Assembly (NCBI GenBank): GCA_032358165.1
Contig: JAALGY010000028.1
Coordinates: 744,001-808,000 of the forward strand
Direction: 5' to 3'
DNA from: Diplosphaera chodatii
Lineage: Eukaryota; Chlorophyta; Trebouxiophyceae; Prasiolales; Stichococcaceae
Length of the DNA: 64,000 nt
This document shows positions 10,992-24,393 of this stretch, one piece after another. The notes beneath the pieces are model-generated. The model was not told where the DNA came from. It worked only from the letters and a program-made list of their open reading frames with translations, and did no database searches. Each line of letters begins with the position of its first letter. Within the stretch, counting starts at the first letter, position 1. The translations under genes and the position numbers were made by a program.

Positions 10992-13900
10992 CTATCTGCT
11001 GCTGCGGGTCAGCGCCTGCCGCGCTGCCACGCACTCGAACTGCTGCGCGCCCTTCTTCAGCAGCTCACCTGCGGTGCACGCTACGAGCTGCGTCGGTGCC
11101 AGTGACGGCCGTAGATGGTGTATCAAACCCTAAAAACGCCTCATGCAAATACGGGCCACACAATCAGGCTCCCCTCCCGCGCCGTGCACGCCACAGCTTG
11201 CAGCCGAGACAACACAAAACCGCAGTTCTCATTGCGACGGATGGTGACCAACGCTCACCCGCGTCACGCAGGTCCTCCAGCAGCGCCGGCACCTCCGCCT
11301 GCAGCTCGATGCGGTCGGCGATGGTGTACAGCTCCGCCACATCGAAGAGGGAACTGTGCTTTGCAACCGCTGCCCGCTCCAGTGCTGCAATGAACCGCCG
11401 CCCCTCCGCCTGCAGCACAGCACCAGCGCTTCCGCAAGACGTTGCGGCACCCCGCCACCTGTACTCAGAGCTGACGCCACGCTGCGGCATTCAACGCGTC
11501 TGCGCCTGCTCACCGCCTTGCTGCGGCCGCTGCCCGACCCGCGGAAGTCCTGCACACCGCCGCCGCCCTCCAGCACGGTGTTCGTGGCAATCTCCCTGCT
11601 GAGGTCGATGACGTCCTGCAGCAGCCGTTGAGGAGTGTTCCCTTCGGCCTGGGACGTGACCAAGAAGCACAGCATCCCGTGCAGGCAAAGCACTCGCAAT
11701 GCGGACATGAGCGCATCAGCACGTGCCTCGGCGTGCTCGCGCGTGACGACGGGGCTCAGATCGCAGCGCGCTCGTGCCTCCGCCATCCGCACCAGGCTCT
11801 CCAGTTGCCGTGCCTGCACATGCGCACATCAGACATTGTCACGTCACATCAGTACTAAATGCCAGATCAGGGTTGGGGACTGTCATCTGCCAAACTGAAC
11901 ACTGATGCAATGATGCATGCTTTTTCTGGCTGCGCCTGAGCTTCACATGTGCAAGACCACAAGGCTGTCACAGCAGCGGCCCACCGTGACTGGTGTGCCG
12001 TCCAGCATGGACGACTGCTCCCGCAGCTTCAGGTACTGCTCCTGCAGCAGCGCCTTGGCCTCGTCGCCGAGGCGCGGTGAGCAGTACTGCCGCGCATACG
12101 CAATGTACCTTGTGCACATGTTGTGTTGGTGAGGGGTCCCACTGAGATAGGCTGTAGAACGGACACATCTGCTCGTCATGCTGAGGGGCATGTGCATCAC
12201 GGACGCAAAACGTCACGACGTCCCTGTACACAGCTCCAGCAAGCACAGCCTACCTAGGGTCTAGTCCCAAACTTGCGGTGGTGCTGGCCGTCCAGGCGTG
12301 GGCTGGCAAGATGGAGATGGCACAGCACTGAGCTATATTGCATGGGGCTTGCAGTGGTGCTGCACAGTCAGAAACGGAGCTCACTTCTGCAGCAGCTGCA
12401 CTGGCACCGGGTCCCAGCAGTCGTCGGGTGTCAGCCGCAGCCGCTCGCTCAGGGGCGGCCGCTGCGGGGTGCGCTCCGGCATGCTGCCCGGCGGCGCCGT
12501 CAGCAGGCGCACCTGCCCAGAAACAGCACTATGTTACCACAGATCATGCACAATGAATTTAAGCTGCTCAACTGTTCATGTACTCCACGCTTCTTCTCCT
12601 CTTGGGGATGCGGACGGCGATGCATGGAATGGCATAAAGTCAGGCAGCAAACTCGACAGCTCACCGGACGGTACTCCAACAGCTGCTGCCGCGCCTGCTG
12701 TTCCCGCCCTTCAAGTCCTGTTGGGAGATGACCGGATGTGGAGGTTTGAAACGTGTCCATCGATGTGAAGTCATGACGTATGTAATGGCTGGCACCTGGG
12801 GCCCTCAGGACAATCTATGAGGGTGCCGCCAGTTTGCACCTGAGTGCAGCGCCATGACGTGCTCAGATAGGTGCTTGTCTTTCTGTTCATCGGAGGCGTC
12901 CAGGAGGATGAACACCAGGTCGAAGCGGCTTAGGAGCGGCTCTGCCATATTGAGGTTCTCCAGCACAGTTGCCCCCCGCGCATAGTGGCCTGCATGGAGA
13001 GCATATCCGAGCACGATAGGTATCAGTTTGCAGACTCCTGGTCAACAGTCGTCTCGGAGTTGGTGACAAACATGCAAAATACTGCTGCGCCTTTCTCGTG
13101 TGTGGTGTGTCGCTTCGTATGACCTCAGCGTCACGAATGCCCAACGAGGAACTTTGAGCTAGCACTACGTCCTGAGGCAGAGGCTCGAGAGTGGTTGCAA
13201 GTTTACCATTCTTGGGGTTGGCGGCGGCGAGCACGGCAGTGCGTGCTGGCAGCGTGGCCACCATGCCCGCCTTCGCAATGGACACCTCCCCCTGCTCCAT
13301 GGCAATTAGGAGTGCCTGCACCAGTCGATACATTAAGTCAAGATGATCTGCAGCACAGCAGAACCTGCATCTAAAACTGTATTTGCACCTCTGCAGCACA
13401 GGCTGCAGCTGACGACCACCAAAGCACAGCAGCCTGTGCCACCATCGCCAGGTATCACACAGAGTCACACAATAGCAAGGCCCAGTGCTGCTGACCTGAT
13501 GGTCAGCGGACAGCTTGTCGAACTCGTCGATGCAGCACAGCCCGCGGTCCGCGAGCACCAGGGCGCCCGCCTCCAGGCCGAACTCGGAGACGCCGTCGCG
13601 CACCACCGCCGCTGTGAGGCCCGCGCACGTGCTGGTGTGCCCGCAGATGTACAGGCCCCTGGGCGCCGCCGCCGCCGCTGCCTGTGCATGCAATTGCGTG
13701 GGCTGCTTTGTTCAGCACGAAAGCCCGTGCCAGAATCTGGTTGCCAGCCCAGCTACACAATAGACACTTGTGACGGAAGCTCATCTCCACCTAGGAGCGT
13801 GGCAGAAGCAGCGAACACATGCCGAAGGTGGAGCGGGCACCTGCAGCAGCTGCGACTTGCCGAGGCCCGGGTCGCCGACGACCAGCATGTGGACGTCGCC

Positions 13901-16309
13901 GCGCAGGGGGATGCTGCCCGCCGCCTGCCCGCCCTTCTGCACCCCGCCCAGCAGCGTCAGCAGGATGCCCGCCTGCAGATCATCACTGTTCGTCGATCAC
14001 TGTGCGGAGAACTGCGACCCTTTGGCTATTTTGGAGATCGCTATATCCTATGTGGTCACCGAACAGCTCTTTGCCGTGCACAGCATGCCAACACACCTTG
14101 ACGAGCTCCTGGCCGTAGATGCTGGGACAGACGGCGTGCACCAGGTGCCGCAGCTGTCGCCCGGCGTATTGCTGCAGGTGGCATTGGATAGGTTTCGAGG
14201 TTTTGTTTCGACACGGGATATGGAAAAAGCCACTATGCATGCACAGCATCTACGTTGTTATTGACTCACCTCACTGAAGGCGACAATGAACTGCAGGTCC
14301 TTGAGCGTATAGCCCTGTGCGCCTGAGCATTCAGCCCCTGGCCTACAGCATTCGTGCAAAGCTGCTTGGTGCATCCTTCCAGTCCGAGCTATCCAGGAGT
14401 GTCGTTCATGTTGCAGTACTCAGCAGAGTCTGGCCAACGCAGTGAGCAACAGGAGCACCCCGATGCCGGCTCCGGTCGCTTGCTGCCGCTCCCCTTCAGC
14501 GTGACGATGGACACGACATCGATGTACATCAGGAATAGCGCCTGCTTATCCTTGATCTTTTGACCTGCACAATGCCATGACCTGTGGAAGATGGCAAAGA
14601 CCAGCCCGCTCCGTGGATGGTGTCCCATGTGCGCGGCTGAGCTGTCAGTCATGCAATCTTGGCGCCATCGATCTGCAGTGCCGACCGCCTGCAAGTGTGC
14701 CCTCACCTGCTGCGGCATCCGCGTTCAGCACCTTCACGAAGCCCAGGACCTGCACCACGTCGCCCACCGCCGCCACGCCCACCAGCTCCTCCCGCAGCTC
14801 CGCCTCCACGGTGCGGGGGATGCGGCCCTCGTCCTCTGCTTCCCGCCCCGTCACCTCCTGCGCGCCACCGCCAGATGTGAGTGGGGCAACTGCGTAATCG
14901 CCCAAGCACTGCTTGGCACTAATTCTCTCTTGCTGCGATCACTGTCCTTTTGCCGTTGCCCCACGACTGCTCGTGCAAATGGCAAGTGCAGGTCATTTGT
15001 CCTGAGATGCTGGCACCGGCTGTGCAGCTGCAAGGTACATGCAAAGTTGTATGTTACAAGCTGCAAGGGAATAGGATGCAAGCACCTGTAGGCGTATGCG
15101 GCACCAATCTTCGCTGATGGCGGTGCTGTGGTTGGGCGCAAACGTCTTGCCACGGCAGCCGTCCGTGGGGCATCGTGTGGGCGGCCTGCAGTGCACCAGT
15201 GGCATGCTCACGAAGCTGGCGTGTGCCCTGCATCGAGCCTTCACTTCATATCAGGAAAATGTACTTCCCAATGGACCACACTCACATGTACACGCCGTCT
15301 TCAAAGCTCTTCAGGTGCTCCTCGCCACAGGAGCCGCATGCAAAGGCCATGGCAGTGACCAGGGGCCGTGTACCCGACGCCCGCACCACTGTGCCGGTCA
15401 CTGTCACGAGCTTGCCTGCACGGGGAGTGCATGCTCCATCGTATGTAGTGACACCTGTGATACGATGTGCGTGCTGACCCTCACTGGTCGTGCAATGGTC
15501 AGGTGTGGCAGAGAAAACACCTCGGGTCGCACAGACCTATGCAGGAGGAGCGGATGTCCTTGATGCCAGTTACGGTCTCAGGGTGGTTGGTCAGCCGGAT
15601 GGCCACTCGCCAGTATATGCGCACGTCGCCAATCAGTTCCTCTGCACGCCGGGGATGCAACACGCACAGCACCTGCCACCAGATCAAACTCGAACTGTTT
15701 GTGTGGCTCTGCACTTTCGTTCGGCACAGCTGTTGAAGCCACCTGTGCAGGCAGCAACATATATGATCTCAGGTTTCACAGCACGATAGCCCTGCCAAAC
15801 TTGTATTTCGCGTGGCAACAGTCCTAAGCCCAGGTTGCACCTCATACACCGCAGCAGAGACACAGCCTAGCGCCTCGACCGGCTGGTAGCGCATGGCAGC
15901 CGCCAGGTCGTTGCTGCCCGTCTGCGCAAGCAGCTGCGAAAAGTCCAGCGGCAGCGCGACCCGGGAGCCGTGCAACTGTAGGCTGCTCAAGACTTCCCAT
16001 CCTGCTTCCGTCGCAAAGTAGCGCTGCAGACCGCCACAACATCATCTTTACCGTGCTGAATTCCTGACACCGGCAACTTCCATGCGTGCACAAACACATC
16101 ATCAGCCTGATATCCTGCTGACCCCAGCGATGTTCATGAGCGCAATTTTGGCGTGATGGGCAGGGCGGGCTGACCTCCAGCTCCCTAATGAGCAGCGCGC
16201 GGCGGTCCTCTGCCACGTAGTCGGTGCCCGGGAAGTGCAGGGCCCATGTTGCAGGACGCGGCACCTGCAGCTGCTGGCTCTCGCCGTGCCGTGTTGACAG
16301 TGATGGCAT
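10992..16309 (-). CDS. MCM8: DNA helicase MCM8
   Basis: MCM8 is an AAA+ helicase that works with MCM9 in homologous recombination and crosslink repair rather than in the MCM2-7 replicative ring. Exons run right to left. [18 protein letters not shown] (about 16240-16185) is the N-terminal domain. [17 protein letters not shown] (about 15345-15295) and [14 protein letters not shown] (about 15165-15120) make a zinc-binding pair. [16 protein letters not shown] (about 14820-14770) is the OB fold. The Walker A motif is GDPGLGKSQ (about 13878-13850). [11 protein letters not shown] is followed by Walker [11 protein letters not shown] (about 13540-13507). ISIAKAG-type [16 protein letters not shown] is near 13290-13240. 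The arginine finger is [18 protein letters not shown] (about 12935-12885) with [12 protein letters not shown] winged-helix C-terminus ends [15 protein letters not shown] at TAG 10992-10994. The LSEHV and [17 protein letters not shown] segments point to MCM8 rather than MCM2-7. The N-terminal start is the least certain part. Confidence 0.88.
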
Positions 16310-17105
16310 CTTCTGGCTGATCTCCGCTGTTTACAGTGTCGCATCAGCAGCCTTGGATGGTGATGATTCTGCCTGCTGCTGTGTGTCTCCGATATCCCAT
16401 TTCTGCTTGATGATGCATGCGCCGCTGCAGCTGTTGGCCTAGACAGACCGCCGCCGTCGTACTGCAGTCACTGCCGTACCACGCCATGCATGGTTGGCTG
16501 CCGGACCGTGTTGCACACTCCTGTAGCTGTAGGATTCCTGCGGCCCTGCTGCCCACAGTGACTACACCTGCACATGTTGATGTGCACTGCTGGCGCCACT
16601 GCAATTCAAGAAAAGTACTGCAGGCTGAAGGACACTCGACCGATGCAGGCCACACCAGCAGCTACGTAAGAGGTTTTCTCAGGCTGCATGCGCTGATGCG
16701 GCACCACAGAGTCTACTGTACTGCTTCTGAAGCTGGGAGTGTCAGGTGCCACTGGGCAAATGGACGCTACACAGCATGACGCTATCTTCCAGCAGGCTCG
16801 CGATGCAATCCAAGTCCTTTCTTTGCCGCATGCATGCGCAAGCAGCGGCTCGCGAAGTATATGAATTTCAACCTGCCAGGTACTACAGGGCAGCTGCAGA
16901 AGCGCCAACCAGTGTCTGGTCTCAATGGGCAACTGGCCCACTGGACTGTGCTCGCTGTACGTAAAGACTCTGCAGATGTGCATCCTAGGTATATAGATGC
17001 TGCACATACAAGTGTCTGCTGAAAGAATGCAAGTCGTGACATCACGACTGGTAAGAATGTATTGGCCAGAAGCCATCACGTCACTGATCCCGGCAGTACA
17101 TCCCG
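16310..17105. other. Intergenic: 3' end of oligopeptidase B to 5' end of MCM8
   Basis: Both flanking genes are on the minus strand, so this holds the OPB 3'UTR and the MCM8 promoter or leader. Short frames here lack recognisable homology. No repeat or RNA gene was noticed. Confidence 0.5.
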
Positions 17106-20100
17106 TCAGCTCTTTGCTGGCTCCACCCGCAGCATGCCATGTGTCTTGAGCAGGAATGCGTACTCCATGGCCACCTCCTTGAGCCGGTCGAACCGCCCAG
17201 ATTGGCTGCACGACACACATCATTCCGTTTGACATACGGTCAAGCCAAGCCTCTGTGCAGTCCCTCTGCCTCACATGCAATGCGCGTCCGCACCTGAAGT
17301 GGCCAGCGCCCATCTCGCACTTGAACTGCACAGCGACACGAAAGCGGCTTGGCATGCATGATACAAACGGCAGACACTGCATAGTACCACCCTGATCACG
17401 CATCCACCAGCTTTCCAGCGATGCTCAGTTCCTAGACTCTAGAAACTACATGCCTACCAGTAGGAGGTTGCGGTCTGTCTTCATATGCCGCAGCTTTGCA
17501 ACAAACTTTGCTGGCTCCCAGTAACCCCTGCGACACGCACGAGGTGCGTCAGCCTCAGGAGCACGAGGTGTCGAGATGCTGGCATTGGTGACCGACAGGT
17601 AGCCAGCAAAGCACCACTCACACGCGGGGGTCGTGCAGTCCTGCTGTGACCAGGATGTTTGGGTACTCTGTGCCACTGGCGCCGATGTTATCGACAGGTG
17701 AGTACGATATCATGTACTCGTAGTAGGACGGATCCTGCAGCGGTAGCAATGTCCTTGTAACACACTGCTTTGACTCGAGTACACCTGCTGAGCTGCGGTG
17801 TGGGTAGTGCTTGTGCAGTGGGGCCAGCAGGTAGAGCTTGTGCAGCAAGGCCAGCAGACGTACCTGAGGGTTGCCCCACTCCTCAAACTCAATGGTGGTC
17901 AACGGGATCGTCTCGTCCAGCATTGTCGTCAGCACGTCCACGAATGGCACACCTGCATCAGCGTGCAAGGTTGTCCACATGCAGGGTCATCCAAGTGGTC
18001 GCAAGCATAAGGACGGTCAAAGAGATGCGGCTACATACCCATGATGACGGCGTGGAACAGGTCTGGCCGCATGTTGACGGTGGCACCCATCGTCAGTCCG
18101 CCCGCTGACCTACCTTCGATAGCTAACCTGCAAGTTCAGCCAGAGCATTGCGATCAGACAGCCACAAACATATCGCAGCGTCACAACACACACTGGCGGT
18201 GTATATGTGTACATAAGTCTGCAGAGCCGGCTTGATGTCAGTCACCTGGATGGGCTGGTCCACTTCTCAGTGATGAGGTGCTCAGCGCAGGCAATCAGAT
18301 CCTTGAACGTGTTTTTCTTCTGCATGGTCGAATATACAAGCTGATATGCGTTGGCCTGACACATTCAGTTTCTGAAACTGGTGCAAACCATGAGTAGCTG
18401 CAGGGTTAAAAGAGCACAGAAAAGACGCACATCGAGGTACTTGCCCCGCTCATACCTGCAGCACAGTGTGATGCACTTGGTGATCTCTCATTGCGTCTTG
18501 AGATTACATCATTTTTACCAATTTCTCACGACCTGAAGGCGAAGCTAAACGGCGTCACCAGAGCCGGCCCAGGTCGCCACCACCCCGCACATGCGCGACG
18601 CCAAAGACGAAGCCACGGTCCAGCAGCGCCAGACGGCTGCTGCTGAAGTACACATCATTCGAGATCTCGTAGGCACCCTGCAGCACAGGGATTTGCGAAA
18701 GAACCTCATGACAATCACAAGCTGCTGCACCCAGGTGTAACGGTAGCATGCGCATTCATGGACCAAGGGGTGGCATGGTGCGCTACAGCAGCAACGCATC
18801 GTACATAGGCGTCCAGCAGGAAGGCGTCGCTGCCGTCCTTCTTCACCAGGTCCTTCCGGTACACCAGGCTGATCGGCACCTGGAAGCAGTGGCACGATGG
18901 GATATTACACGAAGACTATTTCGCTGAGCAGATGCAGCACGAATGTAAGGTTGTAAACAGATGCAGTAGAGCAGTTGCAGACCTTGGTGCCGTCGGGTGC
19001 TGTTGCCCAAAGCCGCTCTGTCTTATAGTTGTCCCTGCACGTGCGGACATATCCTGTCAGCTTCTGATGCACAAGGTCGCTGCTCAAGCAGGTGATGACA
19101 CGTTCAGTGGCAAGGTGTCATACCTGCTGAAGCCGCCCAGCACAGGTTGCACCTTCTTGACCACCCTGCACATGCAAAGGCATACACCTGTCGAGAACAC
19201 ACACCTCTTTGCGACACCACCTCCAATTGGCGTAGAAAAACATCGCGTGACATATCGCCAGAGATACACCCCTGCCTGTTGTGCGTGGCCAGGTTGTGGT
19301 CCATGGTTGTGGACGGCGTCGTGAGTGAGGTGTACGACAGCCGCAGGATTGGCGAATCAAAATCGCCCTGTGAGCCTGCGATCAGTGGCATTGAGTTGCA
19401 CTTGAGTGCTTTGGTCAGGGCACCTGGCGGAGGAGCTCACAGTGTCGGTGCATCTGATGCCACAGAGATGCACATTACCACTGTGCACTTGCCTGGCCCA
19501 ATGTCGTACACCTCTTCGTCAAACTCGAGCTTCTTCCCGTCCTTGAGCTCTGTTGGCATCGCCCCACCCTGAGGAGCGGAAACTCTGCTGTCGTTATGTT
19601 CACTGACCGTGTTTACAATGCCACACTAAGCTAAGCGGACACGAATTGGTGGTGAGGATGCATCCTGGGCATTCGACAGCATCCCACCTTCGGCAGCTGG
19701 TACACGATGGCATTGCGCTGGCCGTTGCAGCGCTCAAAGACGGTGAGGTAGTCCTGCGCCACCACAGTGTTCTCCAGCTTCACGTCCTCCCGGTGCTCCA
19801 GCAGCACCTGCCAGGACACCACCGTTCAAGAGTCGCTCGTTGGCCCATCTCTGCCGGCTGTTTGGGGACGTGTGCACCGACACCCTGGATGTGCAGCTAC
19901 AGCAGCTGCAGTTGGGCTGCACTGCGGCTACCAAAGTTCCATGCCCGGCTGTGTGACTGTGGCTTGCCTTGGTGTCTGACGGGTTCGATACAGGCGCGAC
20001 CAGCAGCTGCGAATTTGGGTGCGCCTCATCGCGTAGGGTGATGAAAAATTGGTCGCCCCTGTGCTCTGCTGAGTACTCCACCTGCAGACATGAACTGCCA

Positions 20101-22549
20101 GGTGCTAGCTGTTTCAGATTCCTTGTTCAATTCATCAAAATGACAGGCTGAGTCATTTCATGTTGCAGCTTGTGACATAGCTTCTGCTACTAGCCAGCAT
20201 GTAGACCTTTGCCTGTATCTGCTGTGCTTAACATGGTATGACACAGCAGCAGGCACCTCGTTCTCACGCGGGCGGATAACAGTCCAGTCGTCCAGCGGCT
20301 TATCTGCGTCCAGGAACCTGGTCTCCGATGTGACGGCAGAGCCTGTGCACCGCGTGATAGGAGACATCAGCACAGTACCAAACGGTACGGAGTGAATCAG
20401 AAACTCCTTGACAGGCCCAGGTTTGACTATATGCATCACCCGACTCGATCATCAGCATCTTGTCGCTGCGCTCACGGCCGATACCCACGTAGAATGAGTC
20501 GTCCTGTGGACAGGGCCAAAAGGCGTCTGCAGAGCTAGCCTCCCCAAACACCGTCAAATTCTGAAAGCTCATCTGTGCAAAACAGTTGACTGATGGATGC
20601 GCAGGTGCACCTGCTCGTGGAACACCAGGTCGTGTTCCTTGGCGTCAGAGCCAACCTTATAGCGCCACACCTGCACTTGAAGCAATGCAAACACGTCAGG
20701 CCGTATCCTGTCAAGCGTCAGGCTCAGCTTTTGAAGTGAATTGCGACTGATCACCACGGCTGCTGGGCTGCACCTTATAGGGGCGGTCCAGCTTGTCTTT
20801 GGTTACATAGAACAAGGTCTCGTTGTCGTTTGCCCACACGATGCTGCCCGCTGTGTCCTGTTGCAGCAGAATAGGACGCTGCATTCCTTGGGCTCTGACG
20901 ATGTCAAATACATACGGTTTGTGTGGTTGGACGGTAGCGTGCAAGGGCCACAGGATTGTGTTGGCATGAACTGCTCACCTCAATTGCTGGTGTGAGCAAT
21001 TCTTTGCCGGTGGCGAGGTCCAGCACGTGCAGCGTGAACTTCTCGCCGCCAACCGTGTCGACAGCATACGCCAGTCTCGAGTGGTCTGGCGACACCTGCA
21101 AGTGGGCCGCCCATCAGGTATCGTGCTGGGAAGCGACCCTTAGCAAACATCAAGATGTTGCCATGTTTGCTGCAAACAAATGCACAATCTTCATCTGACA
21201 GCATGAGGGTTCGAGGCATCAGCGGTCAGAGGCTAGCAGCAGAAGCCTGGCGGTGTGCGCACCTCGAAGCCGCGGACCATGTAGAAGGAGTGCTTCTGCG
21301 CCTGCGCATTCTCGTCCAGCAGCACCTGCTCCGCCAGGCTGGCGTCCATGTCGTCATCCTCTGTAGAAACCAGATCGTCTGTGACAATGACTGGTGGCCG
21401 CAATGCTCAACTGACTGATGTGAGCAGGTCGCAGGGCCATGCACTTGTTGCAGAAGGTTTCAGTTGCAATCACCAGCATGATGACCTACCGCTGGGGCTT
21501 CCCATGTTGGGCGGCACCGGGCGGCGGCAGTTGATGCGGTACTGACCGCCCTCTACGGTGCGACTGTGGTAGAAATACGGCCCATGGCGCTGCGGTGCTG
21601 ATTGGTCCGCTTCCTGTGCAGCGGAGCACCGATGCTGCATTCAGCGTGGAGTCCCACAGGCGGAGTATCTGGTAGGTAGCATGTAATCGCATGGCGGTAT
21701 GTGTGCATCATGTTTGTCCTGTGATGCCATGCTCGGTGTACGGAGTGTTCACTGCAGCATCTGGACGTGCCTGGATGCGACCGCGCAGCTCCTTGTACAG
21801 GGCCTCCTGCAAGGCTTCAGTATCTGCGAGCGCCGCCTGAGTGTATGCTGTCTCTGCCTTCAGGTGCGCAACAACCTGCGAAGTGGTGTGGACATCATGT
21901 TGACCTGATGCTGCCACGATGACCACCATTTTGCATGCGTGCCACATCTATCGTAGTACTGCCTTTAAGCATGTCCGGTGCATGCCATCACCATTGCCGA
22001 GGTGCTGCGGTAACATGTGCCCGAGTGCATGACGCATGCCTGACACGAACCTAGTCTACTGAGGCTGGTCATCTGTAGGCGGTGCTGGAGGAATTCACAT
22101 GTGTCCACTCACTCACCGCGGGATCCTTGCGCTCGTCATCCCGCAGCCAGTAGTATGGGTCCTCGCGCACATCATTGTGCGTGTTGAGCTGCTTCGGCCT
22201 GCGCTCAGCCGCAGGCGCCTGCAGAGCCTCTGCATTGCAGCAGATACTCAGTCACCACGCAGTGCGGCTTGCACGATGCGCCTGCAGATCTGGGCAGACT
22301 GTGCCCATGGCATGCCTGAGGCACACATACCCAGTCTGGCATGCTCGACTGCTGGCTGCTGGACTGCCTGCTCGAGAGCGGCAGCTGCCACATGCAGCAC
22401 CCGCTGCTTGGCGGCGTCATTCACGCCTGCGCGCATTGTCATGTCAATATGCACATCGTAGTGACGCTGCTGACATCATCACATGCATTATAAGACTTCA
22501 AAGGCGCACACCTGCAGGCGCCCAATGTCGAAATAGATACCCATGGCCA
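17106..22549 (-). CDS. Oligopeptidase B (prolyl oligopeptidase family S9A)
   Basis: This is a serine peptidase that cleaves after Arg/Lys in small peptides. A beta-propeller forms the N-terminal part: [16 protein letters not shown] (about 22165-22120), [13 protein letters not shown] (about 21885-21850), [19 protein letters not shown] (about 21585-21530), [19 protein letters not shown] (about 21095-21035), [14 protein letters not shown] (about 20850-20810) and [15 protein letters not shown] (about 20505-20460). The hydrolase domain follows with the catalytic triad: Ser in the GRSAGG motif (about 18115), Asp in [15 protein letters not shown] (about 17645-17500) and His in GAGHF (about 17310). 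The end is [10 protein letters not shown] with TGA at 17106-17108. [18 protein letters not shown] and [11 protein letters not shown] are strongly OPB-like. The first exon ([13 protein letters not shown], 22549-22511) was chosen because it splices in phase onto the DPYYWLRDD exon, and it is tentative. Confidence 0.9.
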
Positions 22550-23293
22550 TTTTGTGCCAGGCATGTGATCAGAGATCGCTGCTGCTGGGTGGCTGCGAGC
22601 CCGGCATTGGACCGGAGGACATGACTCAGTTCGCGCCGTGCGTACGCCCTGCAACTCATCATCAATATGCTGAGGCGTTTGATACACAGATAACAATGAT
22701 GCCAAGCCTACAGAAGCATGTGCAGGTGCGAACAGAGCCATCATGAGCTTGCAGTAGCAGGTCGAAGCAGCGGCCAGCTCTTCATCACCTGCTAAGTGCA
22801 ATACCCACAGCAAAACCGCCACATGCCGCCGCCGCAGCTACCATCGCCCTGTTTTGATTCATCGTGTTTGTCAACTGCTACATAGTATGAATGCCAGCCA
22901 TCACCCAGAGCTTCCAAAAGTAAAGCGACCATAAAAGCCACCCAGGAGCACTTCCCTCCTCATTGATCATGAGGTGCAGCGCATCACTCAAGCTCTGTAT
23001 AGCTTGCCTTGAACTCCACAGCAGACAGGCTTCCTCGCACTGACAGTCTCGTATATGTTGGCGCGCTCTGCTCACGTGTGATGCTGCAAGATCACCACTG
23101 CATACTGGCTACGTGAGCTTCAGGAACGCAGACACCCAACTGTTCGCATCGGCGGTAGTACACAAGTGGTCCACGTGTCACTGCCGAGGGCAGGGCTGAG
23201 CGTACATAGAAAGCGCTGAACCTACCCAGCCAGCAGCAGCGCAACAGACCTAGAAGAAAGCAGCCGAGCTGCGAGGCCACTTCCCGCTGCAGC
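22550..23293. other. Divergent upstream region of oligopeptidase B and VMA7
   Basis: About 740 bp lies between the tentative OPB start (-) and the V-ATPase F start (+). It may hold two promoters or further 5' exons. I see no coding homology or repeat. Confidence 0.45.
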
Positions 23294-24186
23294 ATGGCTG
23301 TGCAGCAGCAGGAAGGGTCCTTGATCGCTGTCATCGGCGATGAGGTGCACATTACATGCGATCAATATCGACCAACAATGTGCATAACGGGCACGGCTCT
23401 TGCACACTCAAGACATACCGGACGAGCTCTACTACTTGAGAGGTGTATGCAGACTATGCGCTGTATGAGCAGCATGATCATATGCCTGCCTGCCCGCAAA
23501 CAGGATACGGTGACTGGGTTCCTCCTGGCGGGCGTTGGCAGTGTGGACCTACGGAAAACCACCAACTTCCTTGTCGTCAATGACAGTAAGTCTATGCACC
23601 TGTAAGTTAGTGGCAGGAGCATGCTGCAAGCCATGTGCTGTTGCATACTTGTGTTTGTGGTCTGATGCATCTACTGCTCGACCGATTCGGCGGCATATGC
23701 GACCCCTGCAGAGACAACAGTGAAGCAGGTGGAGGAAACCTTCAAAGACTTCACGCAGCGGGACAACATCGCCATCGTCCTCATCAACCAGTTCGTGAGT
23801 GTCGATGGCCATCCGTGCAGCCACCTGTGCACTGGACACACTGTAGTGGCTGTGGCCAAGGCTGAGGGGCTACGAGACCGTGAGCGCCGCTGCAATCCTG
23901 CGCAGGTGGCAGATCTCATCCGGCACTTGCTTGACAATTTTCAGCAGGTGAGCTGTGCGCACCCAACACGTATCGCTACATATCGCCATGTATTGCTGCG
24001 GCAAGAATGTGTGCAACGAGCTTGATCAGTAAGCTGAGTCTCTGTTTGCCAGCCCGTCAATGGCACCACTTCTGTGCACTGCAGGCGACGCCAGCCATCC
24101 TGGAAGTTCCCAGCAAAGACCAGCCTTACGACCCCACCAAAGACTCCATCCTGTCACGAGTGAAGTTCATGACAGGAGATGCATGA
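23294..24186 (+). CDS. VMA7: V-type proton ATPase subunit F
   Basis: Subunit F sits in the central stalk of the V1 sector, which couples ATP hydrolysis to proton pumping into vacuoles and acidic vesicles. Five exons are readable. [17 protein letters not shown] (23294-23344) has the IAVIGDE motif. [15 protein letters not shown] with NFLVVNDS (about 23507-23583) is next. [29 protein letters not shown] sequence (about 23710-23790) carries the conserved DIAIILINQ-like strand. [14 protein letters not shown] follows (about 23907-23948). [16 protein letters not shown] runs on to [14 protein letters not shown] (about 24085-24183) with TGA 24184-24186. The assembled protein is about the usual 115-130 residues. 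The exon order and C-terminal SKDxPYDPxKDSIL signature make this one of the firmest calls in the window. Confidence 0.95.
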
Positions 24187-24393
24187 TGAGCTGTCCGACG
24201 AGTGGGCATTCGTCATCTGCGGACGGTGTAGTACCAGTAGGACAAGGCATTTCTGATCTGGAGTAGCTGACTGCATCAATAGTCATGACGCTTCAATCAA
24301 ATAACCAGAAGAGGTGTTTGCAACAACTGCGCAGCATACGCAGTAGTTAAAGATGGACACCGTTGTACTGCGAGAGCGGACAGACTCCCCGGA

